Source: Clostridia bacterium (lineage in GTDB: Bacteria > Bacillota > Clostridia > Oscillospirales > QAMX01). Taken from it: a DNA stretch of 5,897 bases. Shown here piece after piece: positions 1-5,897 of the stretch. Location: the NCBI GenBank assembly GCA_017556885.1, contig JAFYLV010000066.1, positions 1 through 5,897 on the forward strand, written 5' to 3'. Under the pieces are notes generated by a model that was not told the origin of the DNA, did no database searches, and was given only the letters and a program-made list of their open reading frames with translations. The position numbers and the translations under genes are program-made. How positions within the stretch are numbered: the first letter of the stretch is position 1; the number at the start of each line of letters is the position of its first letter.

Positions 1-367
1 CCTCCGCCCGGCCCAGGTACTTTCCCCACTCGCGCACGCGGGCGCTCTCCGCCGCCGTGAGACGGGTTCCGTACTCGGCCGCAGCAGCCGTCTGTGTCCC
101 AAGAAGGCAGAGTCGCCCCTCCGCCTCCCACAGTTCTCCCTCGCCGGATACCGTCAGGTACTCGGCAAGATCATCAAAGGAGGCAAAGCGCACGCCCCCA
201 AAGCTTCTCCGCCAGAAGAAAAGCAGCCGAACACCGCCGTCGTACTGTTCAAATTCCACCTCGGTCCCCGCCGGAAAGAGCCGTCTTGCCACTTCCTCCG
301 GTGTGCAGTGCTCGTCCCGCTCCAACTGGACCACGGCGCATCGCCGATTGGATAATATGACCTGCAT
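1..367 (-). CDS. Small protein, 5' part only, possibly a divergent MecA-like ClpC adaptor (runs off left edge)
   Basis: An open frame of 122 codons starts at the ATG at 367-365 and reaches the left edge without a stop, so the C-terminus is missing. Codons mostly end in G or C, as in the neighbouring genes, which supports real coding. The start is chosen because it lies about 30 nt below a good promoter. A GAAGGA element (380-385) precedes it, although the 12-nt spacing is long. The protein is soluble, with no signal peptide or membrane segment. Residues from about 50 on have the pattern of the MecA C-terminal domain: a FDDL segment, then ELWEAEGRLCLL (compare the family's LYkyxGkYYLxL strand), then EYG and finally EWGKYL. 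MecA proteins present substrates to the ClpC-ClpP protease. The usual MecA N-terminal domain is not recognisable and the spacing before EYG is short, so the family call is tentative. The existence of the gene is much surer than its function. Confidence 0.6.
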   Translation of the reverse strand, partial: MQVILSNRRCAVVQLERDEHCTPEEVARRLFPAGTEVEFEQYDGGVRLLFFWRRSFGGVRFASFDDLAEYLTVSGEGELWEAEGRLCLLGTQTAAAAEYGTRLTAAESARVREWGKYLGRAE

Positions 368-402
368 ATCTATGTACCGTCCTTCAAAATTTCATATATC
401 CC

Positions 403-431
403 ATTCTAGCACGGACCGCCGCTCCTCTCAA
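403..431 (-). promoter_or_regulatory. Promoter for the leftward MecA-like gene
   Basis: On the minus strand a -35 TTGAGA (426-431) and a -10 TAGAAT (403-408) are separated by exactly 17 nt. A TG dinucleotide one base before the -10 makes it an extended -10 promoter. Transcription should begin near 396, giving a leader of about 30 nt before the ATG at 367. Each hexamer differs from the sigma-A consensus by one base. Assignment is by inspection only. Confidence 0.7.
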
Positions 432-542
432 CCCACACATTTTCCCATTCTCTCTTTGCGGTATTTCCGAAACCTGCGGATTCTTTCACTTTTATGCACA
501 AAAAGCCTTGTGTTCCCCCCTCGAATATTATTCTTTTTCTCC

Positions 543-571
543 TTGACACTCTCTCCATTTCGCGCTATAAT
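543..571 (+). promoter_or_regulatory. Perfect-consensus housekeeping promoter of the antiporter gene
   Basis: The hexamers TTGACA (543-548) and TATAAT (566-571) match the sigma-A/sigma-70 consensus exactly and are separated by the optimal 17 nt. Transcription should start near 578, leaving a leader of roughly 63 nt before the antiporter ATG at 641. The promoter faces away from the leftward promoter at 403-431, with about 110 bp between the two -35 boxes. The rest of the 368-640 gap is AT-rich and shows no RNA gene or small ORF that I can support. Confidence 0.85.
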
Positions 572-609
572 ACCGAAGTTCGCAAAATTTCTTCCTATTT
601 ATCATCATA

Positions 610-623
610 GCGCCCTCCGGCGC
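610..623 (+). promoter_or_regulatory. Short GC hairpin in the antiporter leader, just before the ribosome binding region
   Basis: GCGCC (610-614) and GGCGC (619-623) form a perfect 5-bp all-GC stem with a CTCC loop. Immediately after it comes a purine run, AGAAAGAAG (624-632), the only candidate ribosome binding site for the ATG at 641. This is a weak Shine-Dalgarno compared with the AGGAGG sites of the leftward genes. There is no T-tract, so it is not a terminator. A role in tuning translation is inference; a stem this short may also be chance. Confidence 0.35.
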
Positions 624-640
624 AGAAAGAAGCATATATC

Positions 641-1924
641 ATGGCCGTATTATTCAGCATTTCCGTGGCCCTCATGGCCGGTCTGCTCATGTCCCGCCTT
701 ATCAAGCCCCTGAAGCTGCCCGCAGTCACCGCCTATCTGGTGGCAGGTATCCTCATCGGCCCCTACGTTCTCGGTGCCGTCGGCATCGAGGGACTCGGCT
801 TCCCGACGATGGAATATCTTAAGAGCTTTGAGATCCTCTCGCAGGTCGCCCTCGGCTTCATCGCCTTTGCCATCGGCAACGAGTTCCGTCTCTCCCAGCT
901 CCGCGCCACCGGTAAAGCTGCCACTGTGGTCGCCATCGTGCAGGCCCTCGCCGCCACCCTCTTTGTGGATGCAGCCCTCATCGCCCTGCACTTTGCCATG
1001 CCCGACAAGCTTTCCCTTTCCGCCGCGCTGGTGCTCGGTGCCATTGCCACCGCCACCGCGCCCGCCGCGACCCTGATGGTCGTCCGTCAGTACAAGGCCA
1101 AGGGTCCCGTCACCTCCATGCTGCTGCCTGTGGTTGCGTTGGATGATGCCATCGGTCTCGTGGTCTTCGCCGTCTCCTTCGGCGTTGCCCGCGCCCTCTC
1201 CAGCGGCACCTTCAGTCTCATCTCCGTACTGGTCGAGCCCCTCGTCGAGGTGGTCGCTTCCCTGCTTCTCGGCTCCGTGATGGGCATCCTGCTGACGCTG
1301 GTGGAGCGCGCCTTCAAATCCAACTCCAAGCGCCTTTCCATCACCATCACCTTTGTGATGTTCACCGTGGCGCTCTCTATGCTGAAGTTCCATATCGGCC
1401 CGGTACACGTCGGTTTCTCCTCTCTTCTCGTGTGCATGATGCTTGGTACCGTCTTCTGCAACCTCTGCGACTTCTCCGCCGAGCTGATGGAAAAGGCCGA
1501 TAAGTGGACGGCCCCCCTCTTCGTGCTTTTCTTCGTTCTCTCCGGCTCGGAGCTTGAGCTCTCCGTCTTTAGCGAGATCGCCATCATCGGCATCGGCGTT
1601 GTTTACATTCTCTTCCGTTCCGCCGGTAAGATCCTCGGCGCCACCGCCGGCAGCAAGATGATGAAGTGCGACGAGAACATTACCAAATACCTCGGCATCA
1701 CCCTGCTTCCCCAGGCGGGCGTTGCCCTCGGCATGTCCCTGACCGCCACCCAGACCATGGGCGCGGAGGGTGCCCTTGTGCGCAATATTGTCCTCTTCTC
1801 CGTGCTCATCTACGAGCTGGTGGGCCCGATGCTGACCAAGATCGCCCTCACCCGCGCCGGCGATATCACCCCCAAGGCCGATGCCGGTCTCGTCGTCTCC
1901 ACCGAAGAGGACGACGAGGAATAA
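641..1924 (+). CDS. Cation:proton antiporter, CPA2 (Kef/Na+-H+ exchanger) family
   Basis: A complete 427-aa integral membrane protein of the Na_H_Exchanger fold, exchanging Na+ or K+ for H+ across the cytoplasmic membrane. About 12 hydrophobic segments fill residues 3-402. Family landmarks are: KLPAVTAYLVAGILIGP at 25-41; TATAPAA at 137-143, the unwound helix region; and ALDDA at 166-170, whose paired aspartates D168-D169 correspond to the ion-binding site and are typical of electrogenic CPA2 members. FRSAGK at 325-330 carries the basic residues expected in the later core helix, followed by LLPQAGVALGM at 355-365. The protein stops after an acidic tail (TEEDDEE) and has no TrkA-N/RCK nucleotide-binding domain, so it is the short form rather than full KefB/KefC. 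The start is the first ATG below a consensus promoter; its Shine-Dalgarno is weak. It is monocistronic, ending 16 nt before a strong terminator. The family is certain; whether Na+ or K+ is carried cannot be read from sequence. Confidence 0.93.
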   Translation: MAVLFSISVALMAGLLMSRLIKPLKLPAVTAYLVAGILIGPYVLGAVGIEGLGFPTMEYLKSFEILSQVALGFIAFAIGNEFRLSQLRATGKAATVVAIVQALAATLFVDAALIALHFAMPDKLSLSAALVLGAIATATAPAATLMVVRQYKAKGPVTSMLLPVVALDDAIGLVVFAVSFGVARALSSGTFSLISVLVEPLVEVVASLLLGSVMGILLTLVERAFKSNSKRLSITITFVMFTVALSMLKFHIGPVHVGFSSLLVCMMLGTVFCNLCDFSAELMEKADKWTAPLFVLFFVLSGSELELSVFSEIAIIGIGVVYILFRSAGKILGATAGSKMMKCDENITKYLGITLLPQAGVALGMSLTATQTMGAEGALVRNIVLFSVLIYELVGPMLTKIALTRAGDITPKADAGLVVSTEEDDEE

Positions 1925-1940
1925 TCCGTCCGAACATAAT

Positions 1941-1988
1941 ATAAGAGCCGCTGTTTCGAAAAACAGCGGCTCTTATTTTATTCTCTTT
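1941..1988 (+). terminator. Strong intrinsic terminator after the antiporter, shared with the convergent barstar gene
   Basis: A perfect 16-bp stem (1941-1956 pairing with 1961-1976) with a CGAA loop is followed by a T-rich tail at 1976-1988. It begins 16 nt after the antiporter stop codon. On the other strand, the barstar stop codon (1980-1978) sits directly against the base of the same stem, so leftward transcripts meet it too. The leftward tail (ATTATGTT) is less T-rich, so termination that way is probably weaker. Confidence 0.93.
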
Positions 1989-2244
1989 CAATGCGGACTC
2001 GGGGAAAACTCTTCTCCAGGTCTTCAAACACTTCCTTCAGGCTTTGCGTCAGCTTTTCCGCGCCCATAATCGTGATGGTCGCGGCTCTTCCGTCCGCGAA
2101 TCGCTCCCAAAGGTAATCCCACAACGCATCCGCATTGCAGCCGTATGCGGCAGGAAAAGAAAAGGCCTGTGCGAAAATTTTGTGCATCTCGTTTTCGGTC
2201 CGTGCATAACGCACATCGATCGCTGTGTTTTCGCCTTTTTTCAT
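1978..2244 (-). CDS. Barstar-family protein (ribonuclease-inhibitor fold), 88 aa
   Basis: This small cytoplasmic protein resembles barstar, the inhibitor of the secreted RNase barnase. The diagnostic segment is AYGCNADALWDYLW at residues 33-46, matching barstar's YYGENLDALWDCL. The glycine, asparagine, tryptophan and both aspartates (D39 and D43, equivalent to barstar D35 and D39 that enter the barnase active site) are conserved. The first tyrosine of the pair is replaced by alanine. The end of the protein, a helix then the strand RVRIERE, fits the closing part of the fold. Its length is close to barstar's 89-90 residues. The start ATG is fixed by a perfect AGGAGGG six bases upstream; the frame stays open further upstream, but that part is out-of-frame ABC gene sequence. 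It lies 67 nt after the ABC gene on the same strand and has its own promoter. No nuclease partner is visible. The fold call is firm; the target is unknown. Confidence 0.85.
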   Translation of the reverse strand: MKKGENTAIDVRYARTENEMHKIFAQAFSFPAAYGCNADALWDYLWERFADGRAATITIMGAEKLTQSLKEVFEDLEKSFPRVRIERE

Positions 2245-2250
2245 CGCTAT

Positions 2251-2257
2251 CCCTCCT
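2251..2257 (-). promoter_or_regulatory. Ribosome binding site of the barstar-like gene
   Basis: AGGAGGG on the minus strand lies 6 nt before the ATG at 2244. It decides this start over the much longer open frame that continues upstream without any comparable site. Confidence 0.85.
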
Positions 2258-2271
2258 GCCCATCCAATTCT

Positions 2272-2300
2272 ATTATAACCCATTTCAAACAGAATGTGAA
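2272..2300 (-). promoter_or_regulatory. Private promoter of the barstar-like gene
   Basis: On the minus strand TTCACA (2295-2300) and a perfect TATAAT (2272-2277) are separated by 17 nt. It lies wholly in the 67-nt gap after the ABC gene. A start near 2265 would give a leader of only about 20 nt. No terminator hairpin is seen in the gap, so read-through from the ABC operon is also likely. Confidence 0.72.
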
Positions 2301-2311
2301 GTAAAGTTGCC

Positions 2312-4189
2312 TTATTGGTTGTAATACTGCGCCTGGGCGTTCCACAGGGCGTGATATTTGCCCTCCGTATCCGCAAGGAGCGCTTCATGGCTGCCCTGCT
2401 GCACCACACGTCCGCGATCGAAGACGGCGATCTCGTCGCAGAACTTGCAGGAGGAAAGCCGGTGGCTGATATAAACCGCCGTGCGGTCACCGGAGATCTC
2501 CGCAAAATGCTCGTAGATCTCCGCCTCGGCCACGGGATCCAGGGATGCCGTCGGCTCATCAAGAATGATAAAGGGCGCATCCTTATACAGGGCACGGGCG
2601 ATGGCCACCTTTTGCGCCTCGCCGCCAGAGAGATCGACACCGTGCTTGTCGTAATCCTTGGTGATGTAGGTCTCGATGCCCTCGGGAAGCGAATCCAGCT
2701 TCTCTCCAAAGCCCACCTTGCGCAGACATTCCTCCACCCGGGCGGGATCCCCCTCCCCGGCGGCAACGATCTGCCGCAGGCGGAAGGCCGGCAACCCCCA
2801 ATCCTGAAAGACCACCGCAAACACCTGGTAGTACTGCTCCGGATCGTATTTGCGGATATCAATGCCGTTTAAGAGGATCTCCCCCTCCGTGGGGTCGTAC
2901 AGTCGGCAGAGAAGCTTGATAAAGGTCGTCTTTCCGCTGCCGTTTTCTCCCACCACCGCAAGGCGCGAGCCGACGCGAAAGCGGAGATTGACATTTTGCA
3001 GAGCAAAATCCTCCGCCCCGGGATAACGGAAGGATACGTTGCGGAACTCCACCTCGTATTCCCGGTCACGCCGCTTTTCCACCGAAAGGGTACCCTGATA
3101 CATCTCCTCCGGGATATTGAGAAAATCCAGCCCCAGCTTGATAAAGGGAGCTTCGCTGCGCACCTTGCCCGCAAAGCTCAACAGCTCGGACACGCCGCTT
3201 GCCACGCGACTGATGGAGGCCACGTACTGCGTCACCGCGCCGATGCCGAAGGCACCCGCCCAGGCCTTGAGGCAGACGTAGAGATAAACCATGCCGCCGA
3301 AGAGCTGGGAGGCGGCGACACCGGAGGCGTAGAGAAGTCCAACCTTACCACGAAGGAGCTTTGCAAATAAGCCGGCAGAATGAAACGTATTCTCTTTATT
3401 GTTGTTATACCGGTCGGAGAATTTCACCAAACCGTAGAGTCGAATATCTGCCGCGATTTTGGTCGTACTGCCTAAATATCCAAAGTGTCCAAAAAGGCGG
3501 TTGTTGAGGCGGTGATCTCCCGCAAGATTTGTCTCAATTTGTCTTGCCCGGTTTAAGAGCAACGGAGGAAGCATACTTGCAAGCAGGATAAGCCCTGCCG
3601 CAAGAATGAGCATCACCGGCCGGTCGAGCACCTGCAGCGCACCGCCGGCGGGCGGCACCCGGCTTTGGAAGAAGGAGAGAGTCATGCCAACACCTACAAG
3701 GATAGAGACAATTGCAGAGACAAGACCACCCAAAATATTCATCGCGTCGCCGACTGTCCTCCCCGGTCCACTCCAGTTTTGCTCGATGGTTGCAAAATGC
3801 TGCTGTACCGCAGTATCCTCACATTTGACGTAATCCATTCGCAAAAACTTATCCGTATAGAGCCGATGCAAGCGCCGTGAGGCGGTAAAGCCTTGGGTAC
3901 TTTGCCAGCGTTCCAGAAACGCACTTGCAAGAGAGACGAGTGCCGCGCAGATCAGCGCAAGCCCTGCCCAGAGCATGAGCTTCTGCGGATCCTTATCCCC
4001 GGCAAGCTCATCCACCAGCCGCGCGGAAAACCAGATGCCGGCGTAGGGGCTGACGGCGGAAAAGATACGCACAGCAAGACGTGAAAGGACAAGTCCGGGC
4101 ATTTCCCGCAGGCAAAGGCGGAAATCCGCCCACAGGACATGGAAGGCTTCCCGGCGGGAAAGCTGCTTTTTCGCGTCAGTTCTCTTCAT
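2312..4189 (-). CDS. ABC transporter half-molecule, permease fused to ATPase (second of a pair), 625 aa
   Basis: A complete exporter-type half transporter in the cytoplasmic membrane. The transmembrane domain covers about residues 30-336, with hydrophobic segments near 30-60, 70-92, 152-175, 192-212, 282-308 and 313-336. The nucleotide-binding domain follows: aromatic A-loop Y389, Walker A GENGSGKTT at 414-422, Q-loop Q462, signature LSGGE at 520-524, Walker B FIILDE at 540-545 with the catalytic glutamate, D-loop SLD at 549-551 and switch histidine H576. All ATPase residues are present. There is no N-terminal C39 peptidase domain. The start is the ATG at 4189, set by AAGGAGG 8 nt upstream; a start at 4306 would add 39 residues lying out of frame inside the upstream gene. 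It overlaps that gene by 14 nt, so the two are probably translationally coupled and form a heterodimer. Such pairs export peptides, lipids or drugs; the substrate here is not deducible. GC falls to about 43% around 3361-3540, within the membrane domain. Confidence 0.92.
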   Translation of the reverse strand: MKRTDAKKQLSRREAFHVLWADFRLCLREMPGLVLSRLAVRIFSAVSPYAGIWFSARLVDELAGDKDPQKLMLWAGLALICAALVSLASAFLERWQSTQGFTASRRLHRLYTDKFLRMDYVKCEDTAVQQHFATIEQNWSGPGRTVGDAMNILGGLVSAIVSILVGVGMTLSFFQSRVPPAGGALQVLDRPVMLILAAGLILLASMLPPLLLNRARQIETNLAGDHRLNNRLFGHFGYLGSTTKIAADIRLYGLVKFSDRYNNNKENTFHSAGLFAKLLRGKVGLLYASGVAASQLFGGMVYLYVCLKAWAGAFGIGAVTQYVASISRVASGVSELLSFAGKVRSEAPFIKLGLDFLNIPEEMYQGTLSVEKRRDREYEVEFRNVSFRYPGAEDFALQNVNLRFRVGSRLAVVGENGSGKTTFIKLLCRLYDPTEGEILLNGIDIRKYDPEQYYQVFAVVFQDWGLPAFRLRQIVAAGEGDPARVEECLRKVGFGEKLDSLPEGIETYITKDYDKHGVDLSGGEAQKVAIARALYKDAPFIILDEPTASLDPVAEAEIYEHFAEISGDRTAVYISHRLSSCKFCDEIAVFDRGRVVQQGSHEALLADTEGKYHALWNAQAQYYNQ

Positions 4190-5897
4190 TTCCGTCCCCT
4201 CCTTCCCGGTAATAGCGGCTCTGGATCTCAAAAAGTTCCGCATAGCCGCCGCCGGCGGCCACGAGCTCCTCGTGGGTGCCCGTCTCGGCCACCCTTCCGT
4301 CGGCAAGATAGATCACCCGGTCACAGAAGCGGGTGGAGGCCAGCCGATGGGAGATATACACCGAGGTTTTTCCCCGGGACATCTCGTTATATTTTGCGTA
4401 GACCTTGGCCTCGGCCAGAGGATCGAGGGCGGCGGTGGGCTCATCAAGCACGAGCAGCTCCGCCGACTTATAAAGGGCACGGGCCATCATCAACCGCTGG
4501 GTCTCGCCCCCGGAGAACATGACGGCATCCTCGTAAACCTCGCGGTTCAGGAGGGTGTCAAAGCCCCGGGGCAGGCTCTCGATCTTCTCCGTAAGCCCCG
4601 CCATCTCCGCTGCCCGGCGGATGCGGTCCATATCGATCTCCGTATCCGACTGGGCAATATTTGCCGCAACGGACAGGGCGAGGATCTGGAAATTCTGGAA
4701 CACGGCGGCGATGCGCTCATAATAGGCTCTCCGGTCAAGGGTGCGGATATCCACGCCGTTTAACAGCACCCGCCCCTCCGTGGGATCAAGAAAGCCGCAG
4801 AGCAGCAGAACGAGGGTGGTTTTTCCCGCGCCGTTTCTGCCCACAACGGCAAGCTTCTCGCCGGGACGGAGGATAAGATCCACGTCCTTCAGCACGGGCA
4901 CATCCGCATCCGGATAGGTAAAGGAGACCTTTTCCATGCGGATCTCATACCCCTTCTCCCCCGCCGGGGGCAGGGGATCCCCATCCTCAAAGCGGAAGGG
5001 CTCGGGATACTCCAAAAGCTCCCGCACCTCCGAGAGGACGATACTCTGCTTATGCAGGGAATTTGCATTGTTGAGGATACCGCGTATCCAGCCGGAAAAA
5101 CCGCCCACCACGGAAAAATAGAGCAGAAATTCCGAGGCAGAGAGCCCATCCCGCAGCACCATGCCGATGAGATAGGCATAGGCAACTCCGTTCTGCAGAA
5201 GGACCAGCAGAAGGTTTACCACCTTTCCCCAGAGATAGGCGCCCTCCTCCCGGTGCTTGAAGGCGACGCAGGCGCCGATGGCCTCCCGCCAGAGCTCCGC
5301 AAGCCAGGGGCGGAGTCCGAAAATGCGGATATCCTTGGCAAGAGAATTTTTCCGAATATCATGCGAAAGATACCAGGTGTGTGTCTCGTGTGCAATCGCT
5401 TCATCCCGATACCGCATTGTCCAATTACCCAGCCATCGGTTGATCCACCAACCGGTCACGGCGGTAACGAGGATGACGGCGATAAGCAGCGGCTGCGCCC
5501 CGGAGAGCAGCACGCAATAAATGGCAAATCCCACGATGTTTTTTAAAAGATTCTGCATTGTAAGCCAAACCGCCTCTGTGGGCTGGCTGTTTCCGGCAGT
5601 TGCTTGCACTGCCGCCTTCTTCTTTTTATCAAAATCTTTTACAAGCACATTCTGATAGGAAGTGTTTCCGCATTTGTGCACGATCTTGCCAAGGATGGCG
5701 CTTCGCACAGTGATCAAGCCAAAGCCCCAGTTGCGGCTTGCGTAGGTTCTGAGCCCCATCAGCAGCATGGTCACCCCCGCAAAGCCGAGGATGGTGAGAC
5801 AAAGCTCCCCAAGGCTTGCCCGCCGCTCCAGTGCGGCGAGAATGCCGGGTGTGATGAAGATGTCGACGAGATTCTGCCCGACCTTGAGACCGACCAG
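4176..5897 (-). CDS. ABC transporter half-molecule, permease fused to ATPase (first of a pair), N-terminus beyond right edge
   Basis: The frame is open from the right edge to a TGA at 4178-4176, giving 573 visible residues. Matching its LVD motif (residues 10-12) to that of its partner (58-60) suggests about 48 residues are missing, for a full length near 620. A GTG at 5774 could be mistaken for a start, but the codons before it encode normal membrane-domain sequence. Membrane segments lie near visible residues 29-50, 117-133, 137-152, 226-248 and 254-271. The ATPase domain begins near 317: A-loop Y328, Walker A GRNGAGKTT at 353-361, Q-loop Q401, signature FSGGE at 461-465, Walker B LLVLDE at 481-486 and switch histidine H517. 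The signature begins with F instead of the usual L. It shares the YKxA...LDEPTAxLDPxAEA block and the SHRL...FCD segment with its partner, showing the two are close paralogues. It is the upstream gene, so the operon promoter lies outside the window. Confidence 0.92.
   Translation of the reverse strand: MVGLKVGQNLVDIFITPGILAALERRASLGELCLTILGFAGVTMLLMGLRTYASRNWGFGLITVRSAILGKIVHKCGNTSYQNVLVKDFDKKKKAAVQATAGNSQPTEAVWLTMQNLLKNIVGFAIYCVLLSGAQPLLIAVILVTAVTGWWINRWLGNWTMRYRDEAIAHETHTWYLSHDIRKNSLAKDIRIFGLRPWLAELWREAIGACVAFKHREEGAYLWGKVVNLLLVLLQNGVAYAYLIGMVLRDGLSASEFLLYFSVVGGFSGWIRGILNNANSLHKQSIVLSEVRELLEYPEPFRFEDGDPLPPAGEKGYEIRMEKVSFTYPDADVPVLKDVDLILRPGEKLAVVGRNGAGKTTLVLLLCGFLDPTEGRVLLNGVDIRTLDRRAYYERIAAVFQNFQILALSVAANIAQSDTEIDMDRIRRAAEMAGLTEKIESLPRGFDTLLNREVYEDAVMFSGGETQRLMMARALYKSAELLVLDEPTAALDPLAEAKVYAKYNEMSRGKTSVYISHRLASTRFCDRVIYLADGRVAETGTHEELVAAGGGYAELFEIQSRYYREGGDGNEEN
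4198..4204 (-). promoter_or_regulatory. Ribosome binding site of the second ABC gene, inside the end of the first
   Basis: AAGGAGG on the minus strand lies 8 nt before the ATG at 4189 and is embedded in the last codons of the upstream ABC gene. It fixes the start of the downstream gene and creates the 14-nt gene overlap. Confidence 0.85.

Noticed and set aside
57..713. A 218-codon plus-strand frame crossing the divergent control region
   Set aside because: It runs through both promoters and into the antiporter in another frame. Its S/P/R-rich product resembles no protein.
650..1408. A 252-codon open frame on the minus strand across the antiporter gene
   Set aside because: Its product is a low-complexity mix rich in G, H, D and E, the mirror of GC-ending codons in the real gene. 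It has no RBS or family likeness.
2245..2862. N-terminal extension of the barstar-like frame
   Set aside because: The open frame overlaps the ABC gene out of frame and is an arginine/proline/serine-rich shadow. The ATG at 2244 has a perfect Shine-Dalgarno and a barstar-like length.
2315..2872. A 185-codon plus-strand frame opposite the ATPase domain of the second ABC gene
   Set aside because: It is the antisense shadow of conserved ATPase codons. A similar shadow appears at 4272-4763 opposite the other ATPase, and both follow from the paralogy of the real genes.
4190..4306. A 39-residue N-terminal extension of the second ABC protein
   Set aside because: It lies out of frame inside the upstream gene and reads like shadow sequence. 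The ATG at 4189 has a strong RBS at the right distance.
2855..4837. Direct nucleotide repeat between about 2855-2945 and 4745-4837
   Set aside because: The similarity covers the Walker A and following codons of two homologous ATPase domains. It is gene paralogy, not a mobile element or regulatory repeat.
5772..5774. GTG at 5774 as the start of the first ABC gene
   Set aside because: The frame continues to the window edge without a stop. The extra 41 residues align with the first membrane region of the partner, including the LVD motif, so the gene is cut by the window.

Overview
The window looks like chromosomal DNA of a Firmicutes bacterium, probably a fairly GC-rich gut-type clostridium. 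The evidence is: coding sequence with G/C-ending codons, AT-richer gaps with near-consensus sigma-A-type promoters, strong AGGAGG Shine-Dalgarno sites, a possible MecA-like protein, and a half-transporter ABC pair of a type I associate with Clostridia. No genus can be named from the sequence alone.

Layout: (1) 1-367, minus strand: 5' part of a small gene cut by the left edge, weakly MecA-like. (2) 368-640: a divergent control region with one good promoter on each strand. (3) 641-1924, plus strand: a complete monovalent cation:proton antiporter (CPA2/Kef-like, 427 aa), closed by a perfect-stem intrinsic terminator. (4) 1978-2244, minus strand: a complete 88-aa barstar-family protein with its own promoter and a strong RBS. 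(5) 2312-4189 and 4176-5897, minus strand: two tandem half ABC transporters (membrane domain plus ATPase domain each) overlapping by 14 nt. The upstream one lacks its first ~50 residues beyond the right edge.

The two ABC genes are almost certainly co-translated and probably form a heterodimeric exporter. The substrate is not visible: there is no peptidase domain, precursor peptide or modification enzyme here. The barstar-like gene follows 67 nt after the second ABC gene. It could be reached by read-through but also has a private promoter, and no barnase-type nuclease is visible. The antiporter converges on the barstar gene, and the terminator hairpin separates them. I see no clear evidence of a wholly new system. 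The most worthwhile leads are the orphan barstar behind an exporter pair, the divergent MecA-like fragment and the structured antiporter leader.
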